DNA of 64,000 nt from Fodinibius halophilus (GTDB lineage Bacteria > Bacteroidota > Rhodothermia > Balneolales > Balneolaceae). How positions within the stretch are numbered: the first letter of the stretch is position 1; each line of letters begins with the position of its first letter. The notes below the pieces were generated by a model. The model made no database searches. It was not told the DNA's origin and saw only the letters and a program-made list of their open reading frames with translations. Shown one piece after another: positions 8,332 through 17,166 of the stretch. The translations under genes and the position numbers were made by a program. The stretch covers positions 26,506 to 90,505 of the forward strand of contig NZ_JAALLS010000009.1 in NCBI RefSeq assembly GCF_011059105.1, written 5' to 3'.

Positions 8332-9237
8332 TTAAAAATAGCCTTGTTTTTTGCGCTCTTCCATAGCAGCTTCAGCACGCTTGTCGTCGGTTCGGTTACC
8401 GCGCTCGGTAATTCGCGCAGATGCCACCTCTTCAATCACTTGGGGAATGGTATCCGCATCCGACTTAAAAGCACCGGTACAGGTCATATCTCCTATCGTA
8501 CGGAATCGCACCTGCTTTTTCTCATATTCTTCATCCTCTGACAAGGTGATGAACTTTGACTTAGCAAGATACGTACCTTCACGCTCCACAACATCACGGG
8601 TATGGGCCAGGTATAAGTTGGGGATATCGATACCTTCGGCTGCAATATACTGCCATACATCCATCTCGGTCCAGTTACTCAGCGGAAATACCCGAAAATG
8701 TTCACCCTGACTTTTATGTCCGTTATATAAATTCCAAAGCTCCGGACGCTGGTTTTTGGGATCCCATTGCCCAAACTCATCACGGTGAGAGAAAAATCGC
8801 TCTTTAGCCCGCGCCTTTTCTTCATCGCGGCGAGCTCCGCCAAAAGCGGCATCAAAGTTGTTTTCTTCCAATGCTCTTAAAAGGGTGGGAATCTGCAGTT
8901 TATTTCTACTGGGATTAGGTCCTTTCTCCTCTTTAACCCGTCCCTCATCAATCATATCCTGAACGTGAGCCACAATAAGGTCAACACCCAGCTCATCCAT
9001 CAGGTTATCGCGAAACTCTATCGTTTCATCAAAATTATGACCGGTATCCACGTGTAAAAATGGAAATGGAATTTTCCCTGGCCAAAAGGCTTTTTGGGCC
9101 AGCCGCGCCATTGTGATAGAATCTTTGCCCCCGGAAAACATCAGTACCGGGTTTTCAAACTGAGCGGCCACCTCTCTCATGATATGTATAGCTTCCGACT
9201 CAAGCTGCCGGATATGATTTAGCTTATATAAATGCAT
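8332..9237 (-). CDS. cysD: Sulfate adenylyltransferase subunit CysD
   Basis: The catalytic ATP-pyrophosphatase subunit that adenylylates sulfate. The PP-loop SGGKDS lies near residue 36 (in MFSGGKDSITMARLA), followed by FPFLHVDTGHNFDET, the conserved segment GGARRDEEKARAKER and the C-terminal TERGNRTDD region. At 301 residues it matches the usual CysD length. It is the first gene of the minus-strand cysDN operon and begins with the ATG at 9237, next to repeat-rich DNA. The two cys genes form a compact housekeeping island inside the accessory region. Confidence 0.96.
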   Translation of the reverse strand: MHLYKLNHIRQLESEAIHIMREVAAQFENPVLMFSGGKDSITMARLAQKAFWPGKIPFPFLHVDTGHNFDETIEFRDNLMDELGVDLIVAHVQDMIDEGRVKEEKGPNPSRNKLQIPTLLRALEENNFDAAFGGARRDEEKARAKERFFSHRDEFGQWDPKNQRPELWNLYNGHKSQGEHFRVFPLSNWTEMDVWQYIAAEGIDIPNLYLAHTRDVVEREGTYLAKSKFITLSEDEEYEKKQVRFRTIGDMTCTGAFKSDADTIPQVIEEVASARITERGNRTDDKRAEAAMEERKKQGYF

Positions 9238-10549
9238 ATTTGGGTTTCAAACGTTAAACAGATGTATTAAAGCGGCTAAAGTTAAGGATTAGTAAGTAGA
9301 ATGACTACTTCTTATTGCTTTTTTTAAAAACTGCAGGTCCCAGTAATGTTGTTCTGACTTCTACAGTTCTCTTTTTAGGGATTTTGGAGGCTAGTTGCCC
9401 ACCGTCTACTACCAATGGTCTTTACTTTTGCCCGGTCCCGTTCTATGGGAGAGCGGAGTAAAAGCAGCGCGGCGAACTCCCTGATATTGCTACTTAATAT
9501 GTTGAAGAATATCCTTTAGATCCTACGTACACCTACGCCGAGGTAAAATCTGCCGAAGCCTTTGGCGTAGGTATGACTTCGGTGCACTTCGCGATCTAAG
9601 CAAGGGAAACTGCCACGCTCTTCCGAACAAACACCGGAATCCCTCACCGTAAAATGGAGCACAGCGCAGTGACACTGCTTTTTTTGGGGTTTCGAATCAG
9701 GAGTCTGAGGTTTCCATAAATAGATAAACTATAACATCCCCCAAGCCCCCTTTGAATTACCCCAATGCTTTTCATTCCATCGATGCCCAAAGGGGGAAGA
9801 TTTCTTGCTCGTTTCACGTTTCGCAATCACCCGGCATCAGGTTTGTGAGGGTCCGATTATGTGAATGAGTGGTGAGGATCAGAACGAATGTTCTGTCCGA
9901 AGCTCCGGACACCGGAGCAAGTGACACATTCGTTCCCGAACTACGAAGTAGCATGAGTCCGAAGAACCCACAGCCGGCGACTTTTTTTGTTACTTTTTTC
10001 GTCGCTTAAAAACAGTAACAAAACAAATAGTGCCATTCCTTTTCCGCCTTTTACCTTGATGCAAAAGGCTCGTAAAAGATCAATACTGCGAATTGTGGAG
10101 CAGCTCTGGCCTTCAGCATGCGTGTATTTTGATGGTCCTTTGACAAGAAGAACCTATTTCTCAAAGATCACCGGTACAAAATACACAACCGCATACTTTG
10201 GCCCTCGCTCACAATTCTAATGTCATTTGGGACAGCTTTTATTTAGAAAATGATGGTTTTAAACGGGGGGGGGGCGAAAACTTGGGAAAGATATTTTAGA
10301 ATAATTACTAATGAGGACGAGCAACCCCTACTTTTGAGCTGTGAATAGAGCAAAATCTAGCTTTTCCCCGGTGATATTTTTGCTGTGCCCCGTTCTACGT
10401 GGTTACTTTTTTGCTCATTCAAAAAAGTAAATCCCTATTACATCTTATTATACCCACCTCCACCCAAGAGGGAAATTTTACCTGCCTTTTATTCGGATAA
10501 TGCCCGAAGAGGGGGGATATCCTTTTGATACTACGCGAATCTTAACCAG

Positions 10550-10577
10550 GAGATCCTGAAACAAGTTCAGGATGACA
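10550..10577. repeat. REP-like palindrome, copy 3
   Basis: It has the same TCCTGAAACAAGTTCAGGA hairpin plus TGACA as the copies at 3757 and 6501. Confidence 0.65.
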
Positions 10578-10747
10578 AGAAGTTATATATTAAGTGGATG
10601 TCCCTTTCTTTATTAGGGCTATGAGGCTCCTGACCATGTAATCAAAGGATCATTTCTGGCCCCAACCCCTTCTGATTACACTAAATGCCTTTCTTTCAGA
10701 TAATGCCGAAAGAGAGAATATTTCTTGCTCGTTTCACGGTTTCTAGA

Positions 10748-10893
10748 CCCCGGCATAACGAATTCTGTGTGGAGGCCGAAGGATGAAAAGGATAATTCTA
10801 TACCGGTTATCTCTTTGATGCTCCTTCATAATGAGAAGGACCATTAGAATTATCCCATCCGAAGGCTGAAGCAGGTTCAGAATTCTCAGCCGG
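10748..10893. repeat. 146-bp nested inverted repeat, copy 2
   Basis: This is the same-length partner of 5523–5668. The left part (CCGGCATAACGAATTCTGTG through GGATAATTCTATACCGG) and the right part (GAGAAGGACCATTAGAATTA through CAGAATTCTCAG) are nearly unchanged, whereas the loop between them has diverged. That is the pattern expected if the stem is what is being maintained. Confidence 0.7.
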
Positions 10894-11293
10894 TCAATTT
10901 TTTGGGTTGTTCCAGCTTTGCTGGTCCGACTACCGGCGGATCGTCACTGAAAAAATGAACAACATAAGTCAATACAAGCTTGAAACCTAGCACAAATGGA
11001 CAGGAATTCAAAATCTTTGCCGGTCACCCTCTGCCACTATGTTAAAAACTTCAAGGCACATAGCTGCACCTCCTTCAGTTCACACTCCCAAACCTATCAT
11101 AGTTATAGCCACAAGGAGGACACTTTCTTATCCTTTAGATACTACACAGGCTAGCTCTGAGAAATTACTTTTCCAAAATTATGGAGTTTCTCCCCTTGCT
11201 TGTCCAGAGGGAGCAAGGATGGATCAATATCGCACGAGCGAGACGCTCGCGCTATTGCTTGATTATAAGTGGCCTGTTCAGGAAAATCCTGAT

Positions 11294-11309
11294 CCCGACA
11301 GCTGTCGGG
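11294..11309. repeat. Perfect 16-bp palindrome, copy 2
   Basis: It is an exact copy of CCCGACAGCTGTCGGG found at 562–577. It lies about 40 bp beyond the end of the yjbQ gene (minus strand) and could act as a hairpin there, but no T-run follows on that strand. Confidence 0.55.
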
Positions 11310-11350
11310 ACGGCAAATAAGATAAGCACAAGAAATACAAAAGTCCTGCT

Positions 11351-11770
11351 CTATTTGCCCAATACCTGAAGGAAAATACGTCGTTCGCGAGCCCGGTTAT
11401 CATGATTAATAATTACAACTTGCTGCCAGGTTCCAAGCACCGGCTCTCCCTCATGCAATGGCACCGTTATGCCCGATCCCATCATGGTTGCTCGCATATG
11501 CGAAAAGCCGTTGTCATCTCCCCAAGTTTCACCATGACGGGTAGTTTGATCATGAGGTGCAAATTCTTCCAGCTTGTCTTTCATATCCTGAACCAAGGCG
11601 GGTTCAAATTCGATGGTCGAAATAGAAGCTGTCGATCCAATTGGGAAAATATGGATCAATCCTTCCGAGAAATTACTATCAGAAGCAAAACGCTCAATCT
11701 CTTCTGTGATATTGACGATGTCAGAAAACCCTTCTGCACCTATGGTTATCTGCTTGCTAACGATATCCAT
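11351..11770 (-). CDS. yjbQ: YjbQ/UPF0047 family protein
   Basis: A 139-residue YjbQ (UPF0047) family protein. Conserved landmarks are GLIHIFPIGSTASISTIEFE, the HGETWGDDNGFSHMRATMMG segment with its clustered His and acidic residues, and GTWQQVVIINHDNRARERR at the C-terminus. Members are compact trimeric proteins with a metal site; some show weak thiamine-phosphate synthase activity in vitro, but the physiological role is unsettled. It is the last gene of a four-gene minus-strand operon and starts 1 bp after the stop of the alpha/beta hydrolase gene. Confidence 0.9.
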   Translation of the reverse strand: MDIVSKQITIGAEGFSDIVNITEEIERFASDSNFSEGLIHIFPIGSTASISTIEFEPALVQDMKDKLEEFAPHDQTTRHGETWGDDNGFSHMRATMMGSGITVPLHEGEPVLGTWQQVVIINHDNRARERRIFLQVLGK

Positions 11771-11771
11771 G

Positions 11772-12617
11772 CTAGTTATTCACTTTTGAGTTTAATGAAG
11801 TATAACGCCCCAGGAATTTCCGTAATGCATCGGAATAGATTGCGCCCGACTCCCAAAAGCCCGAACCATGTCCCCCTTGTAACTCAACAAAAGTTTTAGG
11901 TTCATTTGCTGCCTCAAAAAGCTGTTCCCCATGAGAAAATGGAACCACTTGGTCATCTCGACTGTGAGCCATAAACAATGGTTGCTCAATTTGCTTGATA
12001 TGATCTATCGTTTTGTATTCAAACTTTAGCAACCATCGTACCGGCAGCCAGGGATAAAGATCTGCTCCCAGATCTACTGCAGAAGTAAAGGTCGATTCAA
12101 TAACAACAGCAGCAGGATCTTTTCGTGCTGCCAACCAGGCAGCCACCGAGCCTCCCAATGAACGCCCCATTACCACAATCTTGTCTTTACTTACTTTTCT
12201 TTGATCAACGAGGTAATCCCATGCAACAGATATATCACGATACGTCCCTTCTTCACTGGGTGCCCCCTCACTCTTGCCGTACCCCCTGTAGTCAAAAATA
12301 AACACATTGCAACCCATGCTATTTAGAAGCTGAATACTCTGCAGACGACCGGATATATTTCCCGCATTACCGTGGGCATACAGTATGGTGGGAGCCGAAG
12401 AGTCCGCAGGTATAAACCATCCATGCAGCTGCACATCATCCGGGGTGCGAAATGTCACGTCCTTATAAGTACGACCTATACTTTGGGGATTAGCAATCAG
12501 CTCTTTTTGCGGGTGGTATATCATTGTTGCCTGCAACAGATACATCAATACGAGTATCAGCGTATAGCCAACCAGCACACTGATTCCTATCCAAAATATC
12601 GTCTGCACCATACGCAT
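11772..12617 (-). CDS. Membrane-anchored alpha/beta hydrolase
   Basis: A serine hydrolase of the alpha/beta fold, in the group of YfhR/ABHD13-like proteins. An N-terminal membrane segment covers about residues 7–28. The catalytic parts visible are the oxyanion region ILYAHGNAGN, the nucleophile elbow GRSLGGS near residue 150, an acid in HSRDDQVVPF, and the His in the GGHGSGF segment near the C-terminus. Substrates of this subgroup are generally unknown. The operon context (acylphosphatase, ThpR, YjbQ) gives no clear metabolic link. The gap to the upstream thpR stop is 31 bp, and yjbQ follows immediately. Confidence 0.85.
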   Translation of the reverse strand: MRMVQTIFWIGISVLVGYTLILVLMYLLQATMIYHPQKELIANPQSIGRTYKDVTFRTPDDVQLHGWFIPADSSAPTILYAHGNAGNISGRLQSIQLLNSMGCNVFIFDYRGYGKSEGAPSEEGTYRDISVAWDYLVDQRKVSKDKIVVMGRSLGGSVAAWLAARKDPAAVVIESTFTSAVDLGADLYPWLPVRWLLKFEYKTIDHIKQIEQPLFMAHSRDDQVVPFSHGEQLFEAANEPKTFVELQGGHGSGFWESGAIYSDALRKFLGRYTSLNSKVNN

Positions 12618-12648
12618 AAGGAGTTCCGTTTACAGTTACTCGCCTATA

Positions 12649-13188
12649 TCAGTTATTTCCCAGCTTTATAGTTTTTAGTCGATGGTGAACTGCCCCCTCT
12701 GAATCTAGCTTACTCTCATAAAGAGCAAATTCATGAATTTGTACTTTGGGCAACTGAAACTGTTTATGCTGATCTATAAAAGAGGTTACTTTTCGTTTCG
12801 AAATTCCCTTTAACCGGGCCAGGGTAATATGGGGTTTAAAAGGGCGCACTTCGGCTTTAAATCCCATAGAAGTGCATATCTTTTCGATCTTATTGTGCAG
12901 CCCATCTAAACGGTCATTATTAACAATACCGGCCCACAGTACCCGGGGCTTACTGCCGCGCGAAAAAAATCCCAATCCCTTTATAATTAATGAAAAGACC
13001 GGGTGCCGGACTTCTGAGAGCCGTTCTTTTAACTGTTCGACTCTATCCGGCTCAGTTTCGCCTAAAAATTTCAGTGTCAGATGGATCTGTTCCTTTGATT
13101 GCCAACGAACTCCCTCCATAGACTGCTGTAGCTCAGCAAGCCGTTGTTTAACAGTTTCCGGTATGGGAATAGCAATAAACAGACGCAT
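12649..13188 (-). CDS. thpR: RNA 2',3'-cyclic phosphodiesterase ThpR
   Basis: A 2H phosphoesterase of the ThpR/LigT family, which opens 2',3'-cyclic phosphates on RNA ends. Both signature His-x-Thr motifs are present: HLTLKFLG near residue 41 and HITLARLKG near residue 125, as expected for a bilobal 2H protein of about 180 residues. It opens with MRLFIAIPIPE, the typical start. Its ATG overlaps the stop codon of the acylphosphatase gene by one base (TGATG), so the two are probably translationally coupled. Confidence 0.93.
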   Translation of the reverse strand: MRLFIAIPIPETVKQRLAELQQSMEGVRWQSKEQIHLTLKFLGETEPDRVEQLKERLSEVRHPVFSLIIKGLGFFSRGSKPRVLWAGIVNNDRLDGLHNKIEKICTSMGFKAEVRPFKPHITLARLKGISKRKVTSFIDQHKQFQLPKVQIHEFALYESKLDSEGAVHHRLKTIKLGNN

Positions 13189-13463
13189 CAGTGATAGCGT
13201 ACTTCAAAATCTTCATACTCTTGCGTTGCATCTTCTACGGTAACATCAATGTTATCAACCCTACTGGCCCCGGGTCCCTGTTCACATCGATTAACCATTT
13301 CACGGATATGATCAATGGGTCCTGCAAATACCGCTTCAACCCGTCCGTCTGGTAAATTCTTTACCCAACCGAACACACCAACCTCTTCGGCATTAACTTG
13401 TGCAAAATGGCGAAATCCAACGCCTTGTACCCTTCCTTCAATAAATACATGAGCTTGTTGCAT
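13188..13463 (-). CDS. acyP: Acylphosphatase
   Basis: A small (91-residue) acylphosphatase that hydrolyses carboxyl-phosphate mixed anhydrides. The signature GRVQGVGFRHF holds the phosphate-binding loop and catalytic Arg, and GWVKNLPDGRVEAVF carries the catalytic Asn. It is the first gene of the minus-strand operon acyP–thpR–hydrolase–yjbQ, and its promoter must lie in the 181-bp gap shared with divergently transcribed oxyR. Confidence 0.94.
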   Translation of the reverse strand: MQQAHVFIEGRVQGVGFRHFAQVNAEEVGVFGWVKNLPDGRVEAVFAGPIDHIREMVNRCEQGPGASRVDNIDVTVEDATQEYEDFEVRYH

Positions 13464-13644
13464 ATCACAGACACTCTTTTATTAACTCTTTAACTCTCAA
13501 TAACGTGGTTTAGAACTATTCGTTCAGGGCAAATGTAGTAATCTAATAGGAATTCTCTAACTAAAAACGAATTATAAGTTGAAAGTTTGTATTTTTCAGA
13601 AAAGTAATTGTATATACTGACGTTTTAAAGACCTTATATTTGAT

Positions 13645-14583
13645 ATGACCCTCACACAACTATCCTATATTGTTGCTGTTGACCGGTACCGCCATTTTGC
13701 TACAGCTGCAGAAAAGTCATACGTAACACAGCCTACGCTTAGTATGCAGATCCACAAGCTGGAAGATGAGCTGGATATTACCATCTTTGATCGATCAAAA
13801 TCTCCGGTTATCCCAACCGAGATAGGGGAGAAAATTATCGAAGAAGCCAAGAAGATGCTAAAGCAGGAAAAGCATATCGAAGATCTGGCTTCGCTTCGTG
13901 ACGAAAAACTACAGGGTACGTTTCGTATTGGCATCATCCCTACAATAGCGCCCTATCTGCTTCCTCTTTTTCTGCGTAACTTTCGTGAAAAATACCCGGA
14001 TGTACGTCTTATTTTTGAAGAAGTAATAACGGATGAGATCTTAGATCTTCTGGATCAAGATCACCTTGATATTGGCGTTATTGCTACCCCGGCAGATCGT
14101 GGCAACATCTTTGAAGAAGACCTATACTACGAGCCTTTCCTGGGTTATGTATCCGAAGACCACCCTCTTGCCAAAAAGAAACAGATCTCTGTTGATGACT
14201 TGGCGGGCAGTGATCTCTGGCTACTCAACGAAGGCCACTGCTTTCGTGACCAGACTGTACAACTCTGTAAAAAATTTCGTAAGAACCAGCTTGATGAGCA
14301 GCATATCGAATTTGAAAGTGGCAACCTGGCTACCCTCAAGCAGCTTGTTGAGCAAAACTTTGGCATGACTCTGCTTCCCTACCTGGCCAAAAACCAGATT
14401 GATGCCCAATGTGCCAAAGCCCACCTGCGTCATTTCAGTGATCCGGTACCACGAAGAAAAGTACGGGTTGTCTACGGACGAGAATATCTCAAGAACAACG
14501 TGATCCAGGCATTTAAAAAAGAAGTAATGGATGTTATCCCTCCAGAGCTGAAAAAAACAGAAAATGGACTGCTCGTAGAGTAG
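13645..14583 (+). CDS. oxyR: Hydrogen peroxide-responsive regulator OxyR
   Basis: A LysR-type activator of 312 residues with the N-terminal winged HTH (MTLTQLSYIVAVDRYRHF through the DRSK segment) and a substrate-binding-fold sensor domain. The two redox cysteines that define OxyR are present in GHCFRDQTVQLCKKF near residue 200, with eight residues between them exactly as in E. coli Cys199/Cys208. It should therefore sense peroxide by disulfide formation. It is divergent from the acylphosphatase operon. A perfect 12-bp inverted repeat (CAATTCAAAATA at 14588, TATTTTGAATTG at 14642) follows the stop and may separate it from the TerC gene. Confidence 0.93.
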   Translation: MTLTQLSYIVAVDRYRHFATAAEKSYVTQPTLSMQIHKLEDELDITIFDRSKSPVIPTEIGEKIIEEAKKMLKQEKHIEDLASLRDEKLQGTFRIGIIPTIAPYLLPLFLRNFREKYPDVRLIFEEVITDEILDLLDQDHLDIGVIATPADRGNIFEEDLYYEPFLGYVSEDHPLAKKKQISVDDLAGSDLWLLNEGHCFRDQTVQLCKKFRKNQLDEQHIEFESGNLATLKQLVEQNFGMTLLPYLAKNQIDAQCAKAHLRHFSDPVPRRKVRVVYGREYLKNNVIQAFKKEVMDVIPPELKKTENGLLVE

Positions 14584-14673
14584 CAAACAATTCAAAATAC
14601 TTGCTTAGTAATTTTGTAGTAGGTTCCATACCTTTGAGGCTTATTTTGAATTGCCAAACAGATCTATAACCTC

Positions 14674-15624
14674 TTGGATCATTCTATTTTACTTTGGACG
14701 GTCTTCAATATCTTCATCATTGCGATGCTGATCATCGACCTGACCGTCTTCCACGATAAAGACGACAAAGAGACCATCCGCCAGGCCCTCATATGGACCG
14801 GTGTCTGGATTGCGCTAGCACTTATTTTTGGCGTGGGAATCTACTACTATATGGGCACCCAAACGGCCCTGGATTATTATACCGGCTACCTGATAGAAAA
14901 ATCGCTAAGTGTTGACAATATTTTCGTCTTCCTGTTGGTATTCTCCTACTTTAAAGTCCCGGAAGAATATCAACACAAGGTACTCTTTTGGGGGATTTTC
15001 GGAGCCCTTATCATGCGATTCCTCTTTATATTCACCGGCGTTGCCCTACTCGAACGCTTTCACTGGATTATTTACATCTTCGGCGGCTTTCTCGTCTTTA
15101 CGGGTATTAAGCTCGCTTTTGAAAAGGATAAGGAAGTTCATCCCGAGCGGAATCCCATCCTCAAACTTGTTCGAAAGATTATTCCTACGACCAAAAGCTA
15201 CCATGGATCTGCCTTTTTCATACGAAAAATGGGCAAACTTATAGCTACGCCCCTTTTTGTAGTTGTTGTGGTTATTGAAACCACTGATGTTGTTTTTGCC
15301 CTCGATTCTATTCCGGCTATTCTTGCAATTACCCGAGACGAATTTATCGTATATAGCTCTAATGCTTTTGCAATACTGGGATTACGGGCACTCTATTTTG
15401 CACTGTCGGGTATTATGAGACTCTTCCATTATCTACATTACGGGCTTTCTGCTATATTAGTCTTTGTAGGGATAAAAATGCTTCTTGCAGATTTTTATCA
15501 TATACCGACGCCTTTTGCCCTGGGCTTTATTGCCTTTACCCTTGCGGCCTCTGTAATAGCCTCAATCATGTATCCACTAGAGGAAGCCCCGATAGATGAA
15601 GAAGATTTACCTGATGAAGAATAA
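14674..15624 (+). CDS. TerC/Alx family membrane protein
   Basis: A multi-spanning TerC-family integral membrane protein of 316 residues, with about nine hydrophobic segments. Family landmarks are DLTVFH near the N-terminus, the acidic-plus-charged EKSLSVDNIFVF helix, and ETTDVVFALDSIPAI, whose paired acidic residues are thought to bind a divalent metal. Homologues such as Alx and MeeF/MeeY export manganese or are induced by alkaline or tellurite stress. The start is a TTG at 14674; no ATG precedes it before an in-frame stop at 14647, and the first internal Met lies within the first membrane helix. The acidic C-terminus (EEDLPDEE) is cytoplasmic. The next gene follows after 9 bp. Confidence 0.9.
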   Translation: MDHSILLWTVFNIFIIAMLIIDLTVFHDKDDKETIRQALIWTGVWIALALIFGVGIYYYMGTQTALDYYTGYLIEKSLSVDNIFVFLLVFSYFKVPEEYQHKVLFWGIFGALIMRFLFIFTGVALLERFHWIIYIFGGFLVFTGIKLAFEKDKEVHPERNPILKLVRKIIPTTKSYHGSAFFIRKMGKLIATPLFVVVVVIETTDVVFALDSIPAILAITRDEFIVYSSNAFAILGLRALYFALSGIMRLFHYLHYGLSAILVFVGIKMLLADFYHIPTPFALGFIAFTLAASVIASIMYPLEEAPIDEEDLPDEE

Positions 15625-15633
15625 TATATCATC

Positions 15634-16071
15634 ATGAACCTCGAAGCCTTTTCCATAAAGTGGTTTGCCCTGTACTATACCGTATTAGGTATCTCATTTA
15701 TTGCAGGTGGCAGCTATCTCATCCTAAAAAAACAACAGCTTAGTCAGCTCCTGCAAAAGGCAGCAGAGCAAGAAAAGCCGCCCCCTGTTTTCATCCGAAT
15801 CATAAAATACTTCCTCCTGTTTACCCTACCGGGACTCGTCCTCTCATTCACGCCCTTTTCATGGATTGAACTCCTGTTTACGCTTTGGAGTTTATTAGTA
15901 GTCTATATTGCAGGAATTCAATTGGTTCGCTGGCAAGATAATCGCCCGTTAATAAAGGCCAATAGCAAAAAATTACCAGAGGTAATTTCAAGATGCGGTG
16001 CCATAATGGTGGCAGTGGGCTTTGCGATATTCCTGCTCGCATACTTGGTAATTAACCGAACTCCTATTTAA
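15634..16071 (+). CDS. Small four-helix membrane protein, unknown
   Basis: I do not recognise this 145-residue protein. It has four predicted membrane segments (about residues 10–28, 52–70, 74–92 and 117–139) and a charged loop after the first (KKQQLSQLLQKAAEQEK). It lies between TerC (9 bp upstream) and the ligase-associated exonuclease, whose ATG overlaps its stop codon (TAATG), so all three are probably one transcript. Nothing in the sequence shows a function. Confidence 0.75.
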   Translation: MNLEAFSIKWFALYYTVLGISFIAGGSYLILKKQQLSQLLQKAAEQEKPPPVFIRIIKYFLLFTLPGLVLSFTPFSWIELLFTLWSLLVVYIAGIQLVRWQDNRPLIKANSKKLPEVISRCGAIMVAVGFAIFLLAYLVINRTPI

Positions 16072-17054
16072 TGAATATCACAAAAGCGGGATACCACGGT
16101 ATTCTGCTGCCCAATCTGAATATCGGTTTCGACTACAGTGGCACAGATACCCAGCATACTTTTATCTCTCATGCCCATGCCGATCATATGCCGCGAAATC
16201 GCAAAAGCAGCGTATACTGCACGTCAAACACCCTGAAGTTGATGCGTCGCCGGGGATACAAAGGGGAGGCCACCGTTCTCGATTTTGAAGAACCATTTGA
16301 GACAGAAAATGCTCGCATTACATTATACCCTGCCGGACACATCTTAGGGTCGGCAATGGTCTACGTTGAAAGCGAAGAAGGCTCAGTACTTTATACCGGG
16401 GATTACAGAACGCCGCCCTCTCCTGCCACTGAGGGTTTTGCCATCCCCCATCAAGTTGACCATTTCATTACCGAAGCAACCTTCAGCCTGCCCATTTACC
16501 GTTGGGATTCACACGAGGAGTTGGGTAACGAAATTCGAGAATTTGCCCAAAAAACACTTGCCGACAATTACACTCCTGTTTTTTTAGCCTATAACCTGGG
16601 CAAAGCTCAAGAGGTAATGCACTTTTTGTCGCCATTAAATCACCCGGTACAGATTCACGGGGCCGGCTATAAAATGTGCGATGTATATGAAGAAGCCGGA
16701 ATCGATTTGGGCACCTACGCAACGTACAACCGTGGTACCTGTGCGGGCAATATCCTTATCACTACGAATTCAGCTCTTAATAATGGCTTTGCTTCAAATG
16801 TGAAAAAAAAGCGTATTGCCTATTGTTCGGGATGGGCAAGCCGAGAAGCAACGCGATCACAACTTACCGTACATAAGCTGATTCCACTTTCTGACCATCT
16901 CGACTTTTTTGAACTTATTCGGTTATGTGAAAGGTTAGAACCACAAAAAGTTCATATAACCCATACTCCCAATGCTGATGTCGTTCAACATTACTTAGAT
17001 ACACGGAACATAAATTCACGTTTTTTGGACCTTGAATCTGAAGAGGATGACTAA
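16071..17054 (+). CDS. Ligase-associated beta-lactamase-fold exonuclease
   Basis: A metallo-beta-lactamase-fold nuclease of the group found with bacterial ATP-dependent DNA ligases (annotated as ligase-associated DNA exonuclease, related to CPSF-like RNA processing nucleases). The metal-binding motif HAHADH is near residue 35, a second ligand group is AGHILGSAMVY, the aspartate is in YTGDYRT, and the C-terminal His is in PLSDHLDFFEL. Length (327) is normal for the group. The next gene, 112 bp downstream, is the ligase itself. In many bacteria this gene sits with lhr, lig and pdeM; here lhr and pdeM are 36 kb away. Confidence 0.9.
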   Translation: MNITKAGYHGILLPNLNIGFDYSGTDTQHTFISHAHADHMPRNRKSSVYCTSNTLKLMRRRGYKGEATVLDFEEPFETENARITLYPAGHILGSAMVYVESEEGSVLYTGDYRTPPSPATEGFAIPHQVDHFITEATFSLPIYRWDSHEELGNEIREFAQKTLADNYTPVFLAYNLGKAQEVMHFLSPLNHPVQIHGAGYKMCDVYEEAGIDLGTYATYNRGTCAGNILITTNSALNNGFASNVKKKRIAYCSGWASREATRSQLTVHKLIPLSDHLDFFELIRLCERLEPQKVHITHTPNADVVQHYLDTRNINSRFLDLESEEDD

Positions 17055-17166
17055 TAATCGAACACACGGATTAAACTGATTGTACAGTTTATCACAGATA
17101 CGAAACGGCCTAAACCTGCTATATTAGCGCCATCCGCGTTCCATTTTACAGAATTGTAATTTAATT

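Larger units (their letters stand above)
9238..11350. repeat. Repeat-rich intergenic tract
   Basis: About 2.1 kb without a supportable gene. It contains a short hairpin just upstream of cysD (AAGTAG/CTACTT near 9294), a diverged copy of the unit at 5893 (9601–9664), the C-rich/G-rich hairpin unit (about 9731–9812, and diverged near 10650), a diverged 121-bp unit (about 10264–10383), the REP-like palindrome (10550–10577), the 146-bp nested inverted repeat (10748–10893) and the 16-bp palindrome (11294–11309). A run of ten G at about 10265–10274 is a likely site of sequencing or replication slippage. Confidence 0.6.
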
